Translations under genes and position numbers: made by a program
NCBI GenBank assembly: GCA_016933835.1
Contig: JAFGAC010000219.1
Coordinates: forward strand, 1 to 38,749
Direction of reading: 5' to 3'
Source of the DNA: Clostridiales bacterium
GTDB lineage: Bacteria > Bacillota > Clostridia > Peptostreptococcales > Acidaminobacteraceae
Length of the DNA: 38,749 nucleotides
The notes under the pieces: model-generated
What the model saw: the letters and a program-made list of their open reading frames with translations, nothing else
Told to the model about the DNA's origin: nothing
Database searches by the model: none
Shown: piece by piece, positions 1 through 8,423 of the stretch
Layout of the letters: each line of letters opens with the position of its first letter
Numbering within the stretch: position 1 is the stretch's first letter

Positions 1-393
1 GGTGAACACGGCAAAGGATTTGCGGTTGTTGCGGAAGAAGTGAGAAACTTGGCAGGTAGAAGTGCAAAAGCTGCCAAGGAAACAACTGATATGATAGATT
101 TGTCGATTAGAAAAGTTGAAGAGGGTTATGAGATTGCCAATGATACTGCTGGAGCATTGCTTAAGATAGTAGAAGGTGTTGACAGTTCAGTTACGATTGT
201 AGAAATGATTGCTGAAGCATCCAATCAGCAAGCATCAGCTGTAGCTGAGATCGACAGCGGTATAGGACAAATTTCACAAGTGACTCAGGTAAATACAGCA
301 ACTGCTGAAGAAAGTGCATCTGCCAGTGAACAAATGGCATCGCAGGCACATTTATTGAAGACGCTGATAGGTTCATTTAAATTGAAAATATAA
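1..393 (+). CDS. Methyl-accepting chemotaxis protein, C-terminal fragment (cut by window start)
   Basis: The reading frame is open from base 1, so the 5' part of the gene lies outside the window. The visible 130 residues begin in the conserved cytoplasmic signalling tip ([20 protein letters not shown]), the region of chemoreceptors that contacts CheA and CheW. They continue down the returning helix with Gln/Glu/Ala-rich methylation-type heptads ([24 protein letters not shown]) and stop at FKLKI. The sequence is nearly the same as residues 559-685 of the complete receptor at 563-2725, so the two are tandem paralogues. This copy lacks the charged C-terminal tail of its neighbour. The sensor domain and ligand cannot be judged. 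A hairpin terminator follows at 427. Confidence 0.95.
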   Translation, partial: GEHGKGFAVVAEEVRNLAGRSAKAAKETTDMIDLSIRKVEEGYEIANDTAGALLKIVEGVDSSVTIVEMIAEASNQQASAVAEIDSGIGQISQVTQVNTATAEESASASEQMASQAHLLKTLIGSFKLKI

Positions 394-426
394 TACCTTT
401 ATTAATAAATAACGAATTTAATTTTT

Positions 427-466
427 AAAAGAACATCTTTAGAGGTATTGAAGGTGTTCTTTTTTT
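427..466 (+). terminator. Rho-independent terminator after first MCP
   Basis: An inverted repeat (AAAGAACATCTT with AAGGTGTTCTTT, one G-T pair) is followed by seven T. It lies 34 bases after the stop of the first chemoreceptor and separates it from the next one. Confidence 0.8.
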
Positions 467-562
467 GAAAATCTTTTATTTGTATTATTATATTTCTTTA
501 ATTCGGAAGGTTATCAGATATAATGGAATTATAAAAAAATAGAAATTTTCGGGAGGATAATA

Positions 563-2725
563 ATGACTATAGGAAAAAGATTGGCCCTATACATATCGGG
601 ATTGCTGTTTGTTTCTTTTGCTACAGTATTTCTGATTACAAACTATTATATTGCAGATGTCTTTTCAGATGTTGTAACCATGTCTGCTGCAAAAAAAATT
701 GCAAGCATGAAAATGAACGTCGGCATTTCTGCCGCAGTTGCGGCAATCATAATAATTGGAGCAATTATTTTTTTGATCAGCAAATATCTATCAAAACCAC
801 TTGAGGCTATGATTGAATTAGCTGATGGTGTATCTAAAGGCAAATTAAACGTTGAATTTGATTTGAAACAATTGGAACGTAAAGATGAAGTTGGAAAATT
901 GACAAGGTCTTTTTCTGGCATGATAGATGGTTTCAAGCACCAGGCAAAAGCAATAGAGAGCATTGCCAATGGTGATACGGATGTAGTTGTTGAAATCAGA
1001 TCTGAGGAAGATGTAATCAATAGAAATTTATTGGTATTGTCTAAGAATATTGATGATATGGGCAGCCTGATTGGCGAGATAAGCTTAAAAGCCAGAAAAG
1101 GTGCGTTGAGAGAGAAAAGTGATATCAGCCATTTGAATGGCGGTTGGCGAGCTATTGCTACTCAAATAAATGGTTTGATTGCAGTATTTGAAAATATTTT
1201 TGATTCCTTGCCAATAGCTATTTCAGCTTTTGACAAGGAATATAACATACAATTTACTAATAAGCGCGGGGAAGAATTGTTGGGATTGACTGCTTCTGAA
1301 ATTGCCGGAAGTAAATGTTTTGATAATTTCAAGACAGGCCATTGCAATACTGAAAAATGTGCATGCAGTAGAGCGATGTCTGAAAATATGATGGTTCAAG
1401 ATGAAACAATATCAAATGCGGCAAACAAGAAAATGGACATTCAATACACCGGTGTACCGCTTAAAGATGAAGAAGGAAATATTATCGGTGCTCTTGAAAT
1501 TATTCTTGATCAGACGGATGTGAAAAACAAGGAACGTATTGATTCAAAACAGGCGGCTTACAGGGCTGTTGAACTAAAAAAAGTGGTTGAAATGTTAGAT
1601 AGATTTTCAAAAGGAGATTTATCAATTGTGGCAAGTACTACTGAAGGTGATGAAGATACAAAAGTGCTTGAAGGTGCTTTTAGAACCATTAATGATAGAA
1701 TTAATATTATAGTTGACGCGATAAATTCATATATTGTAGAAATATCAGATGTTCTCATGAAAATGTCTCAGAAAGATCTTACAAATTCAATTGAACGTGA
1801 GTATATGGGTGATTTTGTTGATTTAAGGAACTCTATCAATCAGATTATTTTACAATTCAATGAAATGTTTTATGAAATATACGAGGCGACTGAACAAGTT
1901 GAAACTGGGTCACTCCAAGTGGCAGAATCAAGTCAGAATTTATCGCAGGGAGCTGCTGAACAGGCAAGCAGTATTGAAGAGATCAGTGCAACGGTTACAG
2001 AAATAGCAGAACAGACGAGAGAAAATGCAAAAAATTCAGCAAAAGCAAATATTCTTTCAAATACTGCAAGGGATTTTGCTGTTAATGGTAACAATCAGAT
2101 GAAAGAGATGCTTAGAGCAATGGTGGATATAAAAGAATCTTCACATAATATAAATAAAATAATCAAAGTAATAGATGAAATTGCGTTTCAAACAAACATA
2201 TTGGCTCTCAATGCTGCAGTAGAGGCTGCAAGAGCAGGAGAACACGGTAAAGGCTTTGCTGTAGTAGCTGAAGAAGTAAGAAATTTAGCTGGTAGAAGTG
2301 CGAAAGCAGCAAAAGAAACAACGGATTTGATTGATCTTTCGATTCTGAAAATTGAGCATGGATACGAGCTTGCAAATGAGACTGCTGAAGCGTTGGATAA
2401 AATTGTTGAAGGTGTTGATAATGCAGTTGGCATCGTTGAATTGATATCAGAAGCATCAAATCAACAGGCATCAGCTGTCGCTGAGATTGACAGTGGTATC
2501 GGACAAATTTCACAAGTGACACAGGTAAATACAGCAACTGCTGAAGAGAGCGCTTCGGCAAGTGAACAAATGGCTTCACAAGCAAGACATTTGAAATCCA
2601 TGGTTAATTCATTTCAACTAAAAGGTTACGAAAAAAATGAAAAAACTCTAAAACATGAATCGCAAATAAAAAAAGAAGAAAAAATTATCATTGATTTAGA
2701 TAATGTGGGATTTGGGAAGTACTAA
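563..2725 (+). CDS. Methyl-accepting chemotaxis protein with HAMP and Cys-containing PAS domain
   Basis: A 720-residue chemoreceptor, preceded by GGGAGG seven bases before ATG. Two hydrophobic helices (about residues 8-28 and 51-73) enclose only some 22 residues, so there is no real extracytoplasmic sensor. A HAMP-like region follows (about 75-130), then a PAS-like domain (about 210-320). The PAS-like part carries four cysteines, C252, C261, C266 and C268 (C-x8-C-x4-C-x-C). A second linker leads to the long signalling coiled coil with the hairpin tip near 535-575. The tail after residue 685 is charged and ends FGKY. Sensing is therefore probably intracellular, through the PAS domain, with output to CheA/CheW. 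The ligand or cofactor is unknown; redox or metal sensing is suggested only by the cysteines. Confidence 0.95.
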   Translation: MTIGKRLALYISGLLFVSFATVFLITNYYIADVFSDVVTMSAAKKIASMKMNVGISAAVAAIIIIGAIIFLISKYLSKPLEAMIELADGVSKGKLNVEFDLKQLERKDEVGKLTRSFSGMIDGFKHQAKAIESIANGDTDVVVEIRSEEDVINRNLLVLSKNIDDMGSLIGEISLKARKGALREKSDISHLNGGWRAIATQINGLIAVFENIFDSLPIAISAFDKEYNIQFTNKRGEELLGLTASEIAGSKCFDNFKTGHCNTEKCACSRAMSENMMVQDETISNAANKKMDIQYTGVPLKDEEGNIIGALEIILDQTDVKNKERIDSKQAAYRAVELKKVVEMLDRFSKGDLSIVASTTEGDEDTKVLEGAFRTINDRINIIVDAINSYIVEISDVLMKMSQKDLTNSIEREYMGDFVDLRNSINQIILQFNEMFYEIYEATEQVETGSLQVAESSQNLSQGAAEQASSIEEISATVTEIAEQTRENAKNSAKANILSNTARDFAVNGNNQMKEMLRAMVDIKESSHNINKIIKVIDEIAFQTNILALNAAVEAARAGEHGKGFAVVAEEVRNLAGRSAKAAKETTDLIDLSILKIEHGYELANETAEALDKIVEGVDNAVGIVELISEASNQQASAVAEIDSGIGQISQVTQVNTATAEESASASEQMASQARHLKSMVNSFQLKGYEKNEKTLKHESQIKKEEKIIIDLDNVGFGKY

Positions 2726-2730
2726 ATTGA

Positions 2731-2756
2731 AAAGCTGCATATGCGCAGCTTTTTTT
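2731..2756 (+). terminator. Rho-independent terminator after second MCP
   Basis: AAGCTGC pairs with GCAGCTT around a short loop and is followed by a run of T. It starts six bases after the stop codon at 2723-2725. Confidence 0.85.
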
Positions 2757-2779
2757 GATGAAATTAATAAAAAGTAAAA

Positions 2780-2808
2780 TTGAAAAATTGAAGTGGCAAT
2801 GATACAAT
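2780..2808 (+). promoter_or_regulatory. Probable sigma-70-type promoter of the wtp operon
   Basis: TTGAAA (2780-2785), a 17-base spacer and TACAAT (2803-2808) give five of six consensus bases in each box. Transcription would begin near 2815, leaving a leader of about 185 bases before the first gene, which holds the riboswitch candidate. Confidence 0.6.
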
Positions 2809-2841
2809 TAAAAAGATAAAAAGATTGCGATTTTATTGACC

Positions 2842-2916
2842 TGAAGATTCATTGGTGAATAAAACGATAGGGTTTCACTGGAAACGGTGTTGCCTCCCGG
2901 TGTGGAAAGTAATCTC
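2842..2916 (+). promoter_or_regulatory. Candidate molybdenum/tungsten-cofactor (Moco) riboswitch
   Basis: The leader of wtpA is far more G+C-rich here than its surroundings and folds compactly by hand. AGATT-CATTGG (2845-2855) pairs with CCGGTG (2897-2902) and, after an 8-base bulge containing GGAAAG, with AATCT (2911-2915). Inside lies a hairpin CACTG-GAAA-CGGTG (2876-2889) with a GNRA tetraloop, flanked by AGG/CCT pairing. The GCCTCCCGGTG...GGAAAG stretch and the GNRA hairpin match what I recall of the Moco motif, which is known to sit upstream of molybdate/tungstate transport and cofactor genes. The tungstate transporter downstream fits. U-rich stretches at 2927-2940 and 2961-2970 could serve an expression switch, but I could not define a clean terminator. 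Confidence 0.65.
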
Positions 2917-2999
2917 AATTAAGTCATTTTTTGATTTTTTTGGTTTTCCAACCTTAGAAGTCTTTTTTTTGATACAAATACTTTCAAGGGGGAATATTA

Positions 3000-4043
3000 A
3001 TGAAACGTAAATGGTGGTACTTAAGTTTTTTGATGGTTTTGATGATTTTTATGGCAGGATGTGTGGCGCAAAATGATGCAGTACAAGAAGATGTGGATAC
3101 AACACCACCTTCAGATGAAATTGTTCTTGACGAAGCAGTGGTCGATTTAGCAGGTGAATTGATTGTTTATCATGCAGGAAGCCTGGCTGTGCCATTCGAG
3201 AAAATTGAAATGGCTTTTGAAACAATGTATCCAGAGGTAGATGTCATCAGAACTTCAGGTGGTAGTAGAGATATTACACGAAAAGTATCTGAGTTTGAAG
3301 ATGCTGTTGATGTGCTGGCATCGGCGGATTATAATGTGATTGAAACGATGCTGGTTCCTGAATACGCTTCATGGGATGCTTTATTTGCGAATAATTCAAT
3401 GGTAATCATGTATTCAAAAGATTCAAAGTATGCTGATGAAATAGACAGTGACAACTGGTATGAAATATTATTGAGAGATGGGGTTAATTTTGGATACAGT
3501 GCACCTAATGCTGATCCGTGTGGATATAGAAGTCTCTTGGTTTGGCAACTTGCCGAAAAACATTATGATGTCGAAGGTTTGAATGCTCAGTTGGAGAAGG
3601 CGACGCAAGAAAAGAATATTAGGCCAAAATCAGTTGAACTGATTGCAATGCTTGAAACAGGAGCTTTAGATTATGCATTTGAGTATGAATCTGTAGCCAT
3701 GCAACACATCATGATGAATCCGGAAATGAATTATGTCGCATTGCCAAATGAAATTAACTTGTCTGCTGTTGAATTCAGAGATTTTTATGCACAAGCTTCA
3801 GTTGAACTCAATGGTTCAGAACCTGGCACTACAGTAACAACTATTGCAGAACCTATAGTCTATGGATTGACAATGCCTGCAACAGGTAAAAACTCATTGC
3901 TTGCAGAAGCATTCATCAAGTTCCTCTTTGATAATGAAGGCGGAATGGAAATTCTTCTTGAAGCCGGACAACCGGTATTGGACCAAGTGCTTGTCTTGGG
4001 TGGAGAAAATTTACCTGAAGGACTGAAATATCTCAATAAATAG
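3000..4043 (+). CDS. wtpA: Tungstate/molybdate ABC transporter, substrate-binding lipoprotein WtpA
   Basis: A 347-residue lipoprotein. The signal peptide has a lipobox ending FMAGC (acylated C21) and an acidic linker follows. The mature part carries the WtpA hallmarks: YHAGSLAVPF near residue 57, a SGGSRD segment, ASADYNVI, NWYEIL and the oxyanion-site block NADPCGYRSL. These match archaeal WtpA rather than classical ModA or TupA, so the ligand is tungstate and possibly molybdate. It would bind the oxyanion outside the membrane and pass it to the permease at 4071 and ATPase at 4865. A strong AAGGGGG site precedes the ATG. Regulation is probably by the leader RNA at 2842-2916. Confidence 0.92.
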   Translation: MKRKWWYLSFLMVLMIFMAGCVAQNDAVQEDVDTTPPSDEIVLDEAVVDLAGELIVYHAGSLAVPFEKIEMAFETMYPEVDVIRTSGGSRDITRKVSEFEDAVDVLASADYNVIETMLVPEYASWDALFANNSMVIMYSKDSKYADEIDSDNWYEILLRDGVNFGYSAPNADPCGYRSLLVWQLAEKHYDVEGLNAQLEKATQEKNIRPKSVELIAMLETGALDYAFEYESVAMQHIMMNPEMNYVALPNEINLSAVEFRDFYAQASVELNGSEPGTTVTTIAEPIVYGLTMPATGKNSLLAEAFIKFLFDNEGGMEILLEAGQPVLDQVLVLGGENLPEGLKYLNK

Positions 4044-4070
4044 AAAAAAATGAAAAAGGGGGAGGAAAAA

Positions 4071-4868
4071 ATGTTTAATGGCAAAATGGAAAAAATGTAT
4101 ATTTTTTCATTGCTCAGTGGTTTTCTAATCTTGTTTTTTATTGTCTTTCCCATTGTAAGTACTTTTACTTGGACAGATTTAGGATTGGTTTTTCAAGCAA
4201 TGAAAGATCCTGTAGTCCTGGAAGTCATATTGAGAAGTGTGAAAACAGCGACTATTACCATGGCCATAGCGTTCTTTTTTTCAGTTCCCTTTGCATATTA
4301 TGTCGTAAGGCATGAGTTTAAATTTAAGAATCTCTTAGAGAGTATTATCGATATTCCTATGGTAATGCCGCATACTGTAGCAGGTATTGCACTTTTGACA
4401 GTACTTTCTCCAAAAAAAGATATTGGAAAATTCTTGGCAGGCCATGGGGTTGATGTTTTAGGTACTGAGTCAGCAATTGTTTTGGCAATGTTGTTTGTCA
4501 GCATATCACTGATGTTCAATGCTTCCAAGGAAGCTTTCAAATGGGTTCCTGTAAGAATGGAAAATGTTTCAAGGAGCCTGGGTGCCTCGCATTTCAGTAC
4601 ATTCATGCGTGTAACCTTTCCACTGGCATGGCGTGACCTTTTAAGCGGCATGATCATTACTTGGGCACGTGCAATCAGCGAATTTGGGGCAGTCATCATT
4701 TTGGCATATCATCCAATGATAGCACCAACATTGATTTATGAAAGATATACGAATTACGGCATGAACTATGCGATACCTGTAACCGTGATTCTGCTGACTT
4801 TGTCACTTCTTATATTTATTTTGCTTAGAGTGGTCTCATTGAATAACTACAAAAGGAGATTGCAATGA
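4071..4868 (+). CDS. wtpB: Tungstate/molybdate ABC transporter, permease WtpB
   Basis: A 265-residue integral membrane protein with about six hydrophobic segments. The permease motif for docking the ATPase is around residues 165-190 (SLGASHFSTFMRVTFPLAWRD), characteristic of ModB/WtpB-type binding-protein-dependent transporters. The start is placed at 4071 because GGGGGAGG lies seven bases upstream. The in-frame ATG at 4050 would put that Shine-Dalgarno sequence inside the gene. The 3' end overlaps the ATPase start by four bases (ATGA), indicating translational coupling. It forms the membrane channel for the oxyanion bound by WtpA. Confidence 0.92.
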   Translation: MFNGKMEKMYIFSLLSGFLILFFIVFPIVSTFTWTDLGLVFQAMKDPVVLEVILRSVKTATITMAIAFFFSVPFAYYVVRHEFKFKNLLESIIDIPMVMPHTVAGIALLTVLSPKKDIGKFLAGHGVDVLGTESAIVLAMLFVSISLMFNASKEAFKWVPVRMENVSRSLGASHFSTFMRVTFPLAWRDLLSGMIITWARAISEFGAVIILAYHPMIAPTLIYERYTNYGMNYAIPVTVILLTLSLLIFILLRVVSLNNYKRRLQ

Positions 4869-5863
4869 TTGAAATAAAAGATGTACATATAAAATTGGGA
4901 GATTTTTCACTTGAACATATTGATTTCAAAGTGGAAGAAGGGATGTTTTATATATTATTGGGCCCGACAGGAGCAGGCAAGAGCGTTATTCTTGAAACAA
5001 TTGTCGGATTGATCGAGCATCATTCCGGGCATATTTTCATTGATGGTCAGAACATTGAAAATTTAAAGCCTGAAAAAAGGAATATTGCCATTTGTTATCA
5101 AGATTATGTCTTGTTTCCTCATATGACAGTAAAAGAGAACATTGAGTATGGATTGAAATACAAAAATGTGAATGACAGCAATTATTTTAAAGAATTGATA
5201 GATTTGCTGAAAATAAGACATTTACTTGATCGTTATCCGATAAATCTGAGTGGTGGTGAAAAACAAAGAGTATCACTGGCAAGAGCGCTTGTTATAAAGC
5301 CAAAGGTGCTTCTTTTAGATGAGCCTTTATCTGCCTTGGATGTTCATATAAAAGATCAACTGATGCGTGATATAAAAAGATTGCATGAGCAGTTTGGCAT
5401 GACTACGATAATGGTGACACATAGTTTCCAAGAGGCATATTATCTTGGAGATAAAGTAAGTGTCATCAATGATGGAAGAATAGTACAGAGCGGTACAATG
5501 GAAGAAATATTGAATCAACCGAATTCTGATTTTGTCTCAAATTTTGTTGGATTGAAGAATATCATTTCATCAGACAAATTGGGGTCAGTTTTCAACGGTG
5601 CAATTAATACGAACTATGTTGGCGTCAGGCCTGAAAATGTAAAAATTTTCAAAACTGAAATTGAAGGCGGATTTACTGGTGTTTTGAGTGAAATCATTGA
5701 TATGGGAACGTTTTATGAAGTGATAATTGATTCTGAAATGGGGATTTTAGTAGCCTATATGATGATGGGCGAATTCATAAAAACAGATATTGAAGTTAAT
5801 CAAAGAATTTATTTTAAATTCAGCAATGAAGATATTTTGAAATTGAACAACTATATAGTATAA
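4865..5863 (+). CDS. wtpC: Tungstate/molybdate ABC transporter, ATP-binding protein WtpC
   Basis: A 332-residue ABC ATPase. It shows Walker A GPTGAGKS (about residues 33-40), a Q-loop near CYQDY, signature LSGGEKQR (about 127), Walker B VLLLDEP and the switch histidine in MVTHS. The 100 residues after the ATPase core, with VGVRPENV, resemble the C-terminal oxyanion-sensing/TOBE-type domain of ModC/CysA-like importers. Gene order binding protein, permease, ATPase is the usual one. AAAGGAGA precedes the start, which overlaps the permease stop. A long terminator hairpin follows at once. Confidence 0.92.
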   Translation: MIEIKDVHIKLGDFSLEHIDFKVEEGMFYILLGPTGAGKSVILETIVGLIEHHSGHIFIDGQNIENLKPEKRNIAICYQDYVLFPHMTVKENIEYGLKYKNVNDSNYFKELIDLLKIRHLLDRYPINLSGGEKQRVSLARALVIKPKVLLLDEPLSALDVHIKDQLMRDIKRLHEQFGMTTIMVTHSFQEAYYLGDKVSVINDGRIVQSGTMEEILNQPNSDFVSNFVGLKNIISSDKLGSVFNGAINTNYVGVRPENVKIFKTEIEGGFTGVLSEIIDMGTFYEVIIDSEMGILVAYMMMGEFIKTDIEVNQRIYFKFSNEDILKLNNYIV

Positions 5864-5867
5864 ATGG

Positions 5868-5920
5868 ATATCACTTTCTTTTGTGGGTATGAATCATACA
5901 GAAAAGAAAGTGATATTTTG
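5868..5920 (+). terminator. Strong hairpin terminator of the wtp operon
   Basis: A perfect 15-bp stem (ATATCACTTTCTTTT with AAAAGAAAGTGATAT) is capped by a nested GTATG/CATAC hairpin and followed by TTTTGTT. It begins five bases after the wtpC stop. Confidence 0.85.
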
Positions 5921-5972
5921 TTAGTAATATTGCGATTCAATTATATTCAACTGATGTTGATGGGAGGAAAAA

Positions 5973-6404
5973 ATGAAAGGTTTGGTTTTAACTGCAAAAG
6001 CGGATGGGAATACTTATGCCATGGCGAAAAAGCTATCTGAAGAACTGGATTTTGAACTTCAGTATTTCAAAGATTTCAAAAATTGCATAAGAGATTATGA
6101 CTGGATTATTCTATCGAGTGGCATTTACGGCGGTAAAGTCCACAAGGATTTTTTGGATTGGATCAACCGCATTGATTTTCACAACAACAGTAAAAAAATT
6201 TTGTTGTTTTTTACATGGATTGGTTTTGGAAAATCAAATATAAAAGCGTATAATGAAGTGAAAGAGTTACTTGCAAATAAAAATTTAATTGCAGATTCTG
6301 AATTTAAGACATATTATGGAAAGACATTGTTATTCAGGAGAAAGCATCCCAGTTTTGAAGATGAATTCGATTTGAAACATTGGGTTGTAAAAAAAATAGA
6401 ATAA
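5973..6404 (+). CDS. Flavodoxin-domain protein
   Basis: A 143-residue protein that starts as a flavodoxin fold. The first strand is MKGLVLTAKADGNTYAMA, where the phosphate-binding loop of FMN would lie (T/S-rich, GNT). The second conserved block is DWIILSSGIYGGKVHKDFLDW, corresponding to the flavin-contacting loop of flavodoxin and protoporphyrinogen-oxidase (HemG)-like proteins. GGGAGG lies six bases before ATG. It is the first gene of a three-gene run with a DMT-family membrane protein (10 bases downstream) and a nitroreductase. The partner and electron donor cannot be told from sequence. Confidence 0.75.
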   Translation: MKGLVLTAKADGNTYAMAKKLSEELDFELQYFKDFKNCIRDYDWIILSSGIYGGKVHKDFLDWINRIDFHNNSKKILLFFTWIGFGKSNIKAYNEVKELLANKNLIADSEFKTYYGKTLLFRRKHPSFEDEFDLKHWVVKKIE

Positions 6405-6414
6405 GAGGTAGATT

Positions 6415-6846
6415 ATGATAGGAATTATTTTTTCATTGATTGCAGGTGCATTGATTGCATTTCAAACTGTATTCAACGCAAGGGTCAGTGAGCATGTAGG
6501 GCTATGGGAGACAACGACAATTGTACATGCAGTAGGTTTTATATTTTCTTTGTTGATGCTGGTAACTTTAGGCGAAGGACATATAAGTAAATGGGGAGAA
6601 ATAAACAAATTGTATCTCTTAGGTGGAGCATTTGGCGTTATTGTCATATACTCTTTGACAAGAGGAATTTTGCAGCTCGGTACAGCCTTAGCTGTCGCCA
6701 TATTAATCATTACACAATTATCGGTTGCATTGCTGATTGATGGTTTTGGATTGTTTGGATCAGCAAAATTAGCAATTGACTGGACAAAACCCTTCGGTAT
6801 AGCAATTATGATACTGGGCATTATTGTATTTAAGTTAAAAGGATAA
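6415..6846 (+). CDS. DMT-superfamily membrane protein, YdcZ/DUF606 type
   Basis: A 143-residue, very hydrophobic protein with about five transmembrane helices. It opens IIFSLIAGALIAFQTVFNAR, the small-residue-rich first helix with the QxxxNA motif typical of the YdcZ (DUF606) family of the drug/metabolite transporter superfamily. The C-terminal half repeats the pattern (LGTALAVAILIITQLSVALLID). Half-size members of this family often act as homo- or heterodimers. Substrate unknown. AGAGGT precedes the start. It sits 10 bases after the flavodoxin-like gene and 12 before the nitroreductase. Confidence 0.8.
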   Translation: MIGIIFSLIAGALIAFQTVFNARVSEHVGLWETTTIVHAVGFIFSLLMLVTLGEGHISKWGEINKLYLLGGAFGVIVIYSLTRGILQLGTALAVAILIITQLSVALLIDGFGLFGSAKLAIDWTKPFGIAIMILGIIVFKLKG

Positions 6847-6858
6847 GGGGAGAAGAAC

Positions 6859-7434
6859 ATGCTTAAAGATTTGATTTTAAAAAATAGGACATATAGAAGA
6901 TTTTATGAGGAATATGAAATATCAAAAGAAGAGCTTCTAAGCTTGATTGATCTTGCTCGATTGTCATCTACTGGAAGAAATATACAAGCTCTTAGATATA
7001 TAATCGCAGATACGCCAGAAATTAAAGAAAAGGTTTTTAAAAATATCAGATGGGCAGGTTATTTTAAGGATTGGGAAGGACCACTTGTTGGTGAAAGACC
7101 ATCAGCTTATTTGGTGATGCTATTAGATCAAGAGCTCACAAAATTTTGTTACTGGGACCATGGGATAGCTGCACAAAGTATTTTACTAGGTGCGGTTGAA
7201 AGAGAACTGGGTGGGTGCATGTTTGGTGCTGTGGATAAAGAAAATTTAAGAGTTGATTTAAAAATAAGTAAAAGATATGAAATTATGATGGTAATTGCTA
7301 TTGGTAAACCAAAAGAAATAGTCGTTTTAGATGATATTTCTGAAGATGGAGATATCAAATACTGGCGAGATGAAAATCAAATCCACCACGTGCCAAAAAG
7401 AAGATTAGAAGATTTAATTCTTGATATTGAATAA
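6859..7434 (+). CDS. Nitroreductase-family FMN protein
   Basis: A 191-residue protein with nitroreductase-family features. The N-terminal helix LKNRTYRRFYE carries the arginine cluster that binds the FMN phosphate. LIDLARLSSTGRNIQALRYI is the next FMN-contacting segment. DHGIAAQSILLGAVERELGGCMFG is the dimer-core helix and Gly-rich loop. MMVIAIGKPKE and the C-terminal KRRLEDLI close the fold. It should be a cytoplasmic homodimer that reduces a quinone, nitro compound or similar acceptor with NAD(P)H; the natural substrate is unknown. GGGGAGAAG precedes ATG. It is the last gene of the run begun by the flavodoxin-like gene. Confidence 0.85.
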   Translation: MLKDLILKNRTYRRFYEEYEISKEELLSLIDLARLSSTGRNIQALRYIIADTPEIKEKVFKNIRWAGYFKDWEGPLVGERPSAYLVMLLDQELTKFCYWDHGIAAQSILLGAVERELGGCMFGAVDKENLRVDLKISKRYEIMMVIAIGKPKEIVVLDDISEDGDIKYWRDENQIHHVPKRRLEDLILDIE

Positions 7435-7463
7435 GGCCCATATAAGGAGTCCTTATTTTTTTG
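7429..7463 (+). terminator. Rho-independent terminator after nitroreductase
   Basis: AATAAGG (7430-7436, overlapping the stop) or ATAAGG (7442-7447) can pair with CCTTAT(T) at 7451-7457, and seven T follow. Two alternative 5' arms are present. Confidence 0.7.
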
Positions 7464-7576
7464 ATGAATTGGATGCTGATATGAACTGATAATTATTATC
7501 AATTAAGTGCGCTTATTGACTTTCAAATATAAAAATGACAAGCTAGAAAAGAGAATATTTGAAAAGGAGCAATAAG

Positions 7577-7957
7577 ATGATTATAGCATGTGCAACGGAT
7601 GATGGAAAAAAATTTATAGAAAGGCATTTTGGTGATGCTGACTATTATGTGATTTATGAACTTATTGATGGAAAATTTGTCATGATTGATAGAATTGTGA
7701 ATACGACTGAAGAGGAAGAGCAACATGCGGACCCAGTAAAAGCAAAGGGAATTCTTGATTTGCTACATGAAAAAAATGTACAAGTCGGTATTACAAAGGT
7801 ATTTGGACCTAATATCAAAAGAATTAAAAAACATATCGTTCCAGTTTTGGTTTCAAGTGATGATATTGAAGAAGGTTTAAAAAAAGTACTGGAGAACATT
7901 GAAAGTATTAGATATCAAATTGAATTAAAAGACAAAAGAAGTCATGTTGATTTGAGA
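7577..7957 (+). CDS. NifX/NafY-like iron-molybdenum cofactor-binding domain protein (MTH1175 type)
   Basis: A 127-residue protein, stop at 7958-7960. The start is placed at ATG 7577 because AAAGGAG lies eight bases upstream; the TTG at 7559 would place that site inside the gene. The fold is the ribonuclease-H-like NifX/NafY/NifB-C domain: MIIACATDDGK, HFGDADYYVIYEL, an acidic turn, then VQVGITKVFGPNIKRI. Family members carry FeMo cofactor or its precursor, or other metal clusters; many anaerobes without nitrogenase have them. Here it is next to a ferredoxin and 1.6 kb from a tungstate importer. That suggests metal-cluster handling, but no nif gene is visible. Confidence 0.8.
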
Positions 7958-7970
7958 TAGGAGAATATAT

Positions 7971-8333
7971 ATGCTGTTTAAAAAAGATGGTTCAGGAAGC
8001 GGAAAAGGAAAAAATAGAACACATTTAGGACTAGGAAGTGGTGGTCTTTGTGTTTGTGAGAAATGTGGAACAGTGGAAAATCATCGAAGAGGTACACCGT
8101 GTTATGATATGACTTGTCCTAAGTGTGGTTCAAAGATGACTAGAGAAGAGCTTGCAAATAAGAAGGACAGACCAACAGTATTTGCTAATGCTTGCATAGG
8201 TTGTTTGAGATGTGTCAATGTCTGCAGATACAATGCAATAACAATGGTGAATGAAAAAGCGGTCATAGATGAAGATATATGTGTCGGATGTGAAAAATGC
8301 ATACCGATATGTCCAGTCGGTGCAATAAGATAA
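7971..8333 (+). CDS. Zinc-ribbon-like plus 2x[4Fe-4S] ferredoxin protein
   Basis: A 120-residue protein in two parts. Residues 1-62 are Gly/Lys-rich and then carry CVCEKCG...CYDMTCPKCG, two Cys-x2-Cys knuckles typical of a zinc ribbon or rubredoxin-like site. Residues 75-120 are a bacterial ferredoxin with two classical 4Fe-4S motifs, CIGCLRCVNVC and CVGCEKCIPICP. It lies 10 bases after the NifX/NafY-like gene, in the same operon, with an AGGAGA site. The pair is probably functional: electron supply or cluster handling for the cofactor protein. The role of the N-terminal ribbon is unknown. Confidence 0.85.
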   Translation: MLFKKDGSGSGKGKNRTHLGLGSGGLCVCEKCGTVENHRRGTPCYDMTCPKCGSKMTREELANKKDRPTVFANACIGCLRCVNVCRYNAITMVNEKAVIDEDICVGCEKCIPICPVGAIR

Positions 8334-8358
8334 TCACACAAAATGTGTGATTATTTTT
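8331..8358 (+). terminator. Rho-independent terminator after ferredoxin gene
   Basis: A perfect 10-bp stem TAATCACACA / TGTGTGATTA with an AAA loop, followed by six T. The stop codon of the ferredoxin gene is the first triplet of the stem. Confidence 0.9.
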
Positions 8359-8423
8359 TATTTTTGATGAAATTATTTCCATCAGTGATAAAATATATTT
8401 ATATTAGTTAAGGGGGGGTTAAT

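Noticed and set aside
2842-2916. Cyclic-di-GMP-I riboswitch as an alternative for the wtp leader
   Set aside because: A GNRA hairpin is present in both classes, but the conserved GGACGCAAAGCC-type segment is missing and the downstream genes are a tungstate importer.
7559-7576. TTG start at 7559 for the NifX/NafY-like gene
   Set aside because: The AAAGGAG ribosome site lies inside the extension and fits ATG 7577.
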